Below, piece after piece: positions 61,937-64,000 of a DNA stretch of 64,000 bases (positions within the stretch are counted from its first letter, which is position 1; each line of letters starts with the position of its first letter). Below the pieces are notes generated by a model, which was given only the letters and a program-made list of their open reading frames with translations, searched no databases and was not told the DNA's origin. The DNA comes from Kutzneria sp036403095. GTDB taxonomy: Bacteria > Actinomycetota > Actinomycetes > Mycobacteriales > Pseudonocardiaceae. The translations under genes were made by a program, and so were the position numbers. The DNA lies in assembly GCA_036403095.1 (NCBI GenBank), contig DASWRQ010000119.1, forward strand, positions 60,154 through 124,153. Reading direction: 5' to 3'.

Positions 61937-62734
61937 GTGTCTTGTCCGAGTGCGACGCTGGTCGTCTGGACGTCGGCCTGGCTGCACGGCGCGGCCGCGG
62001 CCGACGATGTCCTTGACGCCCTCCAGATCTGGGCCGAGCTGCACGAGGTGGTCGCCGACGACGACGGCACCGCCACCGCGCTCGACCTGCCCGGCCCCGA
62101 TGAGATGCCGGCCGCCCCCGCCATGCTGCTCGCGGCGCTGCGGCGCACCCAGGCCGGCGACGGCCGGCTGGTGCTGCCCGTGCCCGGCGACACCCGCGGG
62201 CTCGGCGGCAACGGCCCCCTGAGCGCCACCGCCCTGCGCGCCGGGCAAGCCATGGTGCTGCCCGAGGCCGGACTGGGCATCGTGCCGCGGCTGGTGGCCG
62301 ACCAGGTGATCCGCTGGACGGTGTTCGACCACCCGGAGATCACCCCGCCGGAGCACATCCCGCTGGGCGAGGCCGAGCACGCGCTGGCCGGCGCGATGCG
62401 CGAGGCCGCCAGCACGCTCGTGGACCTCGACGTGGCCCGGGAACGGCCCAACGTCCGCAAGGAGATCGAATCGGTGATGGCGGCCCAGCCCGGGCCGCTG
62501 TGGCCCGCCGGCATGCCGGCGCGGTCGCTGCGGGTGCTGCAGCGGGCGGCCGAGGTCGCCGCGATCCTGGAGGTCGCGGCGGGCGACTCCCCCGGCGGCG
62601 CGATGTCGGCCTCGGCCACCCGGCGCCGGGACGAGGCCCTTCGGCCGCTTCTCGACGCCGTGCGCCGGGCCCGGTGCGCCGCCGTGGACGAGGCCGTCCG
62701 GGTTCTCGGGGAGCACGCCAACAAGAGCCGGTAG
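61937..62734 (+). CDS. conserved actinobacterial hypothetical protein
   Basis: 265 residues from the GTG at 61937 (VSCPSATLVVWTSAWLHG). A soluble alpha/beta protein with VVWTSAWL, LVLPVPGDTRGLGG and EAGLGIVPRL blocks and an Arg/Glu-rich helical C-terminal third. No transmembrane helix or catalytic motif is recognised. Genes of this type are widespread single copies in actinomycetes and usually lack any assigned function. It sits in a short operon with the YcxB-like gene. Confidence 0.8.
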   Translation: MSCPSATLVVWTSAWLHGAAAADDVLDALQIWAELHEVVADDDGTATALDLPGPDEMPAAPAMLLAALRRTQAGDGRLVLPVPGDTRGLGGNGPLSATALRAGQAMVLPEAGLGIVPRLVADQVIRWTVFDHPEITPPEHIPLGEAEHALAGAMREAASTLVDLDVARERPNVRKEIESVMAAQPGPLWPAGMPARSLRVLQRAAEVAAILEVAAGDSPGGAMSASATRRRDEALRPLLDAVRRARCAAVDEAVRVLGEHANKSR

Positions 62735-62853
62735 CGTCAGCTTCTCGTCGATTGCCGCACGTTACCGAGATGCCGGCCGGCGCCGCGTAACCCCGCCCCC
62801 TATCAAGAGGTGATGGGGCTGGGCATCTCCGGACGAACACGGGGCGGTACCGC
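62735..62853 (+). promoter_or_regulatory. intergenic region before the sigma factor gene
   Basis: 119 bp. GTTAC at 62761 and GTAAC at 62788 flank a GCCGGCCGGC core, giving a weak dyad. No confident promoter. ATG codons at 62812 (different frame) and 62854 compete; the conserved sigma sequence continues only from the latter. Confidence 0.3.
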
Positions 62854-63492
62854 ATGGGGCGGCTACGGAAGACGGCGAGCGACGGTGAAGCGGGTGACGG
62901 CCGTCCGGAGCGGCCGAGCACGCCGGAAAGCGGCGCGCACGAGGCCCGGCCCGTCCAGCTGCCCACCGCGGTGTACCCCGGCTGGCACGCCATCTACGAC
63001 GACAACGTCACGCGGCTCTACCGGCTGATGCACAGCAAGGTCGGCAACCGGCCGGACGCCGAGGACCTCACCTCTCAGGTCTTCGTGGCCGCGCTGAAGT
63101 CGTTGCGCCCCACGGCCACCGTCGGCGAGGTGCGGGCCTACCTGCTGGCCACCGCCCGCACCGTGCTGGCCGGGCACTGGCAGCGCACGCTCGGCCGCCA
63201 GGTGACCCTCATCGACGTGGACGTGACCGATCTGGACGCGTTCGCCCAGCCCGCGTCGAGCCAGTCCGCCAACAAGGCGGTCGATCACGCGACGCGGATA
63301 CTGGCCGCCCTGCCCGAACGGCACCGCCGCATTCTGGTGCTGCGCTTCCTGCACGGCTACTCCATCCGTGAAGCGGCCGCGGAAATGGACATCACCGTCA
63401 CCAACGCGAAGGTTCTGCAGCATCGGGCGCTGCGCAAAGCGGCCGGCCTCGACCCGGAGTGGCCGGGGCTCAAACCGGTGGAACCTGAATGA
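62854..63492 (+). CDS. RNA polymerase sigma factor, sigma-70 family (ECF-like)
   Basis: 212 residues. Residues 44-80 are region 2 (IYDDNVTRLYRLMHSKVGNRPDAEDLTSQVFVAAL), including the -10 recognition helix; 85-105 the linker helix; about 150-195 region 4 (LPERHRRILVLRFLHGYSIREAAAEM then ITVTNAKVLQHRALRKAA) with the -35 helix. There is no region 1.2 or 3, as for ECF factors. A 38-residue polar N-terminal extension is present. No anti-sigma gene is adjacent; instead the next gene, 25 bp on, is a copper-binding lipoprotein, hinting at a metal or envelope-stress cue. Confidence 0.9.
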   Translation: MGRLRKTASDGEAGDGRPERPSTPESGAHEARPVQLPTAVYPGWHAIYDDNVTRLYRLMHSKVGNRPDAEDLTSQVFVAALKSLRPTATVGEVRAYLLATARTVLAGHWQRTLGRQVTLIDVDVTDLDAFAQPASSQSANKAVDHATRILAALPERHRRILVLRFLHGYSIREAAAEMDITVTNAKVLQHRALRKAAGLDPEWPGLKPVEPE

Positions 63493-63517
63493 GACGGTGT
63501 AACACGACCGCGTATTC

Positions 63518-63991
63518 ATGGTCATGCCAATCATCTCGAAACGAAAAGTCGCCGCGCTGGCGCTCGTCGGATCGGTCGGACTGATTTCCGCCTGTGGCGG
63601 GTCGGGAGACACGTTGACGGCACCGAATGGCAGCCTCGCGGGTCAGCCCGGGGCCATCGGCAGTGGACCGGCGTCGATGCCCGGAATGGACATGTCGTCG
63701 TCGGTGACGGCTTCAGCGCCGGCCGCGCCGGTTTCCGGCACGACGGTGGCCATCACGAACTTCGCCTTCTCCCCGGCCTCGCTCACCGTGAAGGCGGGCA
63801 CCAAGGTCACCTGGACGAACAAGGACGGCGACGCGCACACCGTCACCAGCACCGGCTCGGGCGGCCCGCTGAACTCGCCGGCGATGAACACCAACGACAC
63901 CTTCAGCTTCACCTTCACAACTCCGGGCACCTTCAACTACCTGTGCACGATCCACCCCTTCATGACGGCCGTCGTGACGGTGACGCCGTGA
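63518..63991 (+). CDS. cupredoxin-domain lipoprotein
   Basis: 157 residues. A lipobox LISAC places the lipid on C26 after a short Lys/Arg head, so the protein is anchored outside the membrane. Residues 74-157 form a plastocyanin-like beta sandwich: H107 (GDAHTVTS), C143, H146 and M149 (YLCTIHPFM) complete a type 1 copper site. A Met/Ser/Ala-rich spacer (PGMDM) could pre-bind copper. Likely an electron-transfer or copper-handling protein. Translation probably starts at the ATG at 63518, although an ATG two codons on is equally possible and neither has a strong Shine-Dalgarno. Co-transcribed with the sigma factor gene. Confidence 0.92.
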   Translation: MVMPIISKRKVAALALVGSVGLISACGGSGDTLTAPNGSLAGQPGAIGSGPASMPGMDMSSSVTASAPAAPVSGTTVAITNFAFSPASLTVKAGTKVTWTNKDGDAHTVTSTGSGGPLNSPAMNTNDTFSFTFTTPGTFNYLCTIHPFMTAVVTVTP

Positions 63992-64000
63992 GAGAGCACA

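Overview
The window is very GC-rich actinomycete chromosome. The mycothiol ligase gene mshC, the actinobacterial type VII (ESX-like) secretion genes, a SARP/NB-ARC regulator and frequent GTG starts all fit an actinomycete. A Pseudonocardiales-type genus is my inference from style, not something I can prove. No tRNA, rRNA, CRISPR array or complete insertion sequence was seen.

Positions 1-43232 hold one minus-strand gene train with gaps of about 115 bp or less and several stop/start overlaps, so it probably forms one operon read from 43232 toward 1. In transcription order it encodes: EccC (three FtsK/SpoIIIE ATPase domains), a 26-codon ORF tiled exactly between stop and start codons, EccD, EccB, a 1010-residue accessory protein with a C-terminal ADP-ribosyltransferase-like fold that seems to lack its catalytic Glu, a beta-helix/AAA+ fusion in the place of EccA, two WXG100-size proteins, a Pro-rich helical protein with a YxxxD motif, a Gly-rich PPE-like protein, a YbaB-like protein, a WXG-like protein with Pro-rich repeats, a 7442-residue secreted giant, a small T7SS-associated protein, and a paralogue of the accessory protein that runs off the window edge. 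No mycosin protease (mycP) or canonical eccE is visible.

The giant is the most remarkable object. Its layout is: WXG/CpnT-like N-terminus, long Asn/Thr/Pro-rich linker, zinc metallopeptidase (HEIGH), short-period helical solenoid, coiled-coil modules, four tandem Tox-PL (papain-fold glutamine-deamidase-like) domains in an A-B-A-B arrangement each ending in Arg-Tyr-Gly-Gly, several repeated beta-rich modules, another coiled coil, a second metallopeptidase copy that has lost HExxH, a possible clan-CD cysteine-protease-like segment, an OmpA-like domain and a helical tail. It looks like a multi-effector toxin comparable in concept to MARTX proteins but tied to a type VII system.

Positions 43233-44248 are a 1 kb AT-richer divergent regulatory region with strong inverted repeats. 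From 44249 to 64000 the genes are mostly ordinary actinomycete chromosome: methyltransferases, a DUF1540 protein, a GNAT, mshC, a GT-C-like membrane protein, an FBP-family zinc protein, a MoxR-like ATPase/VWA pair, a nucleotidyltransferase, a secreted S33-type peptidase, an AfsR-like SARP, a YcxB-like protein, and a sigma factor followed by a cupredoxin lipoprotein. Two gene remnants (dienelactone hydrolase; sedolisin-like peptidase tail), a three-copy short interspersed repeat and several perfect-stem terminators between convergent genes are also present.
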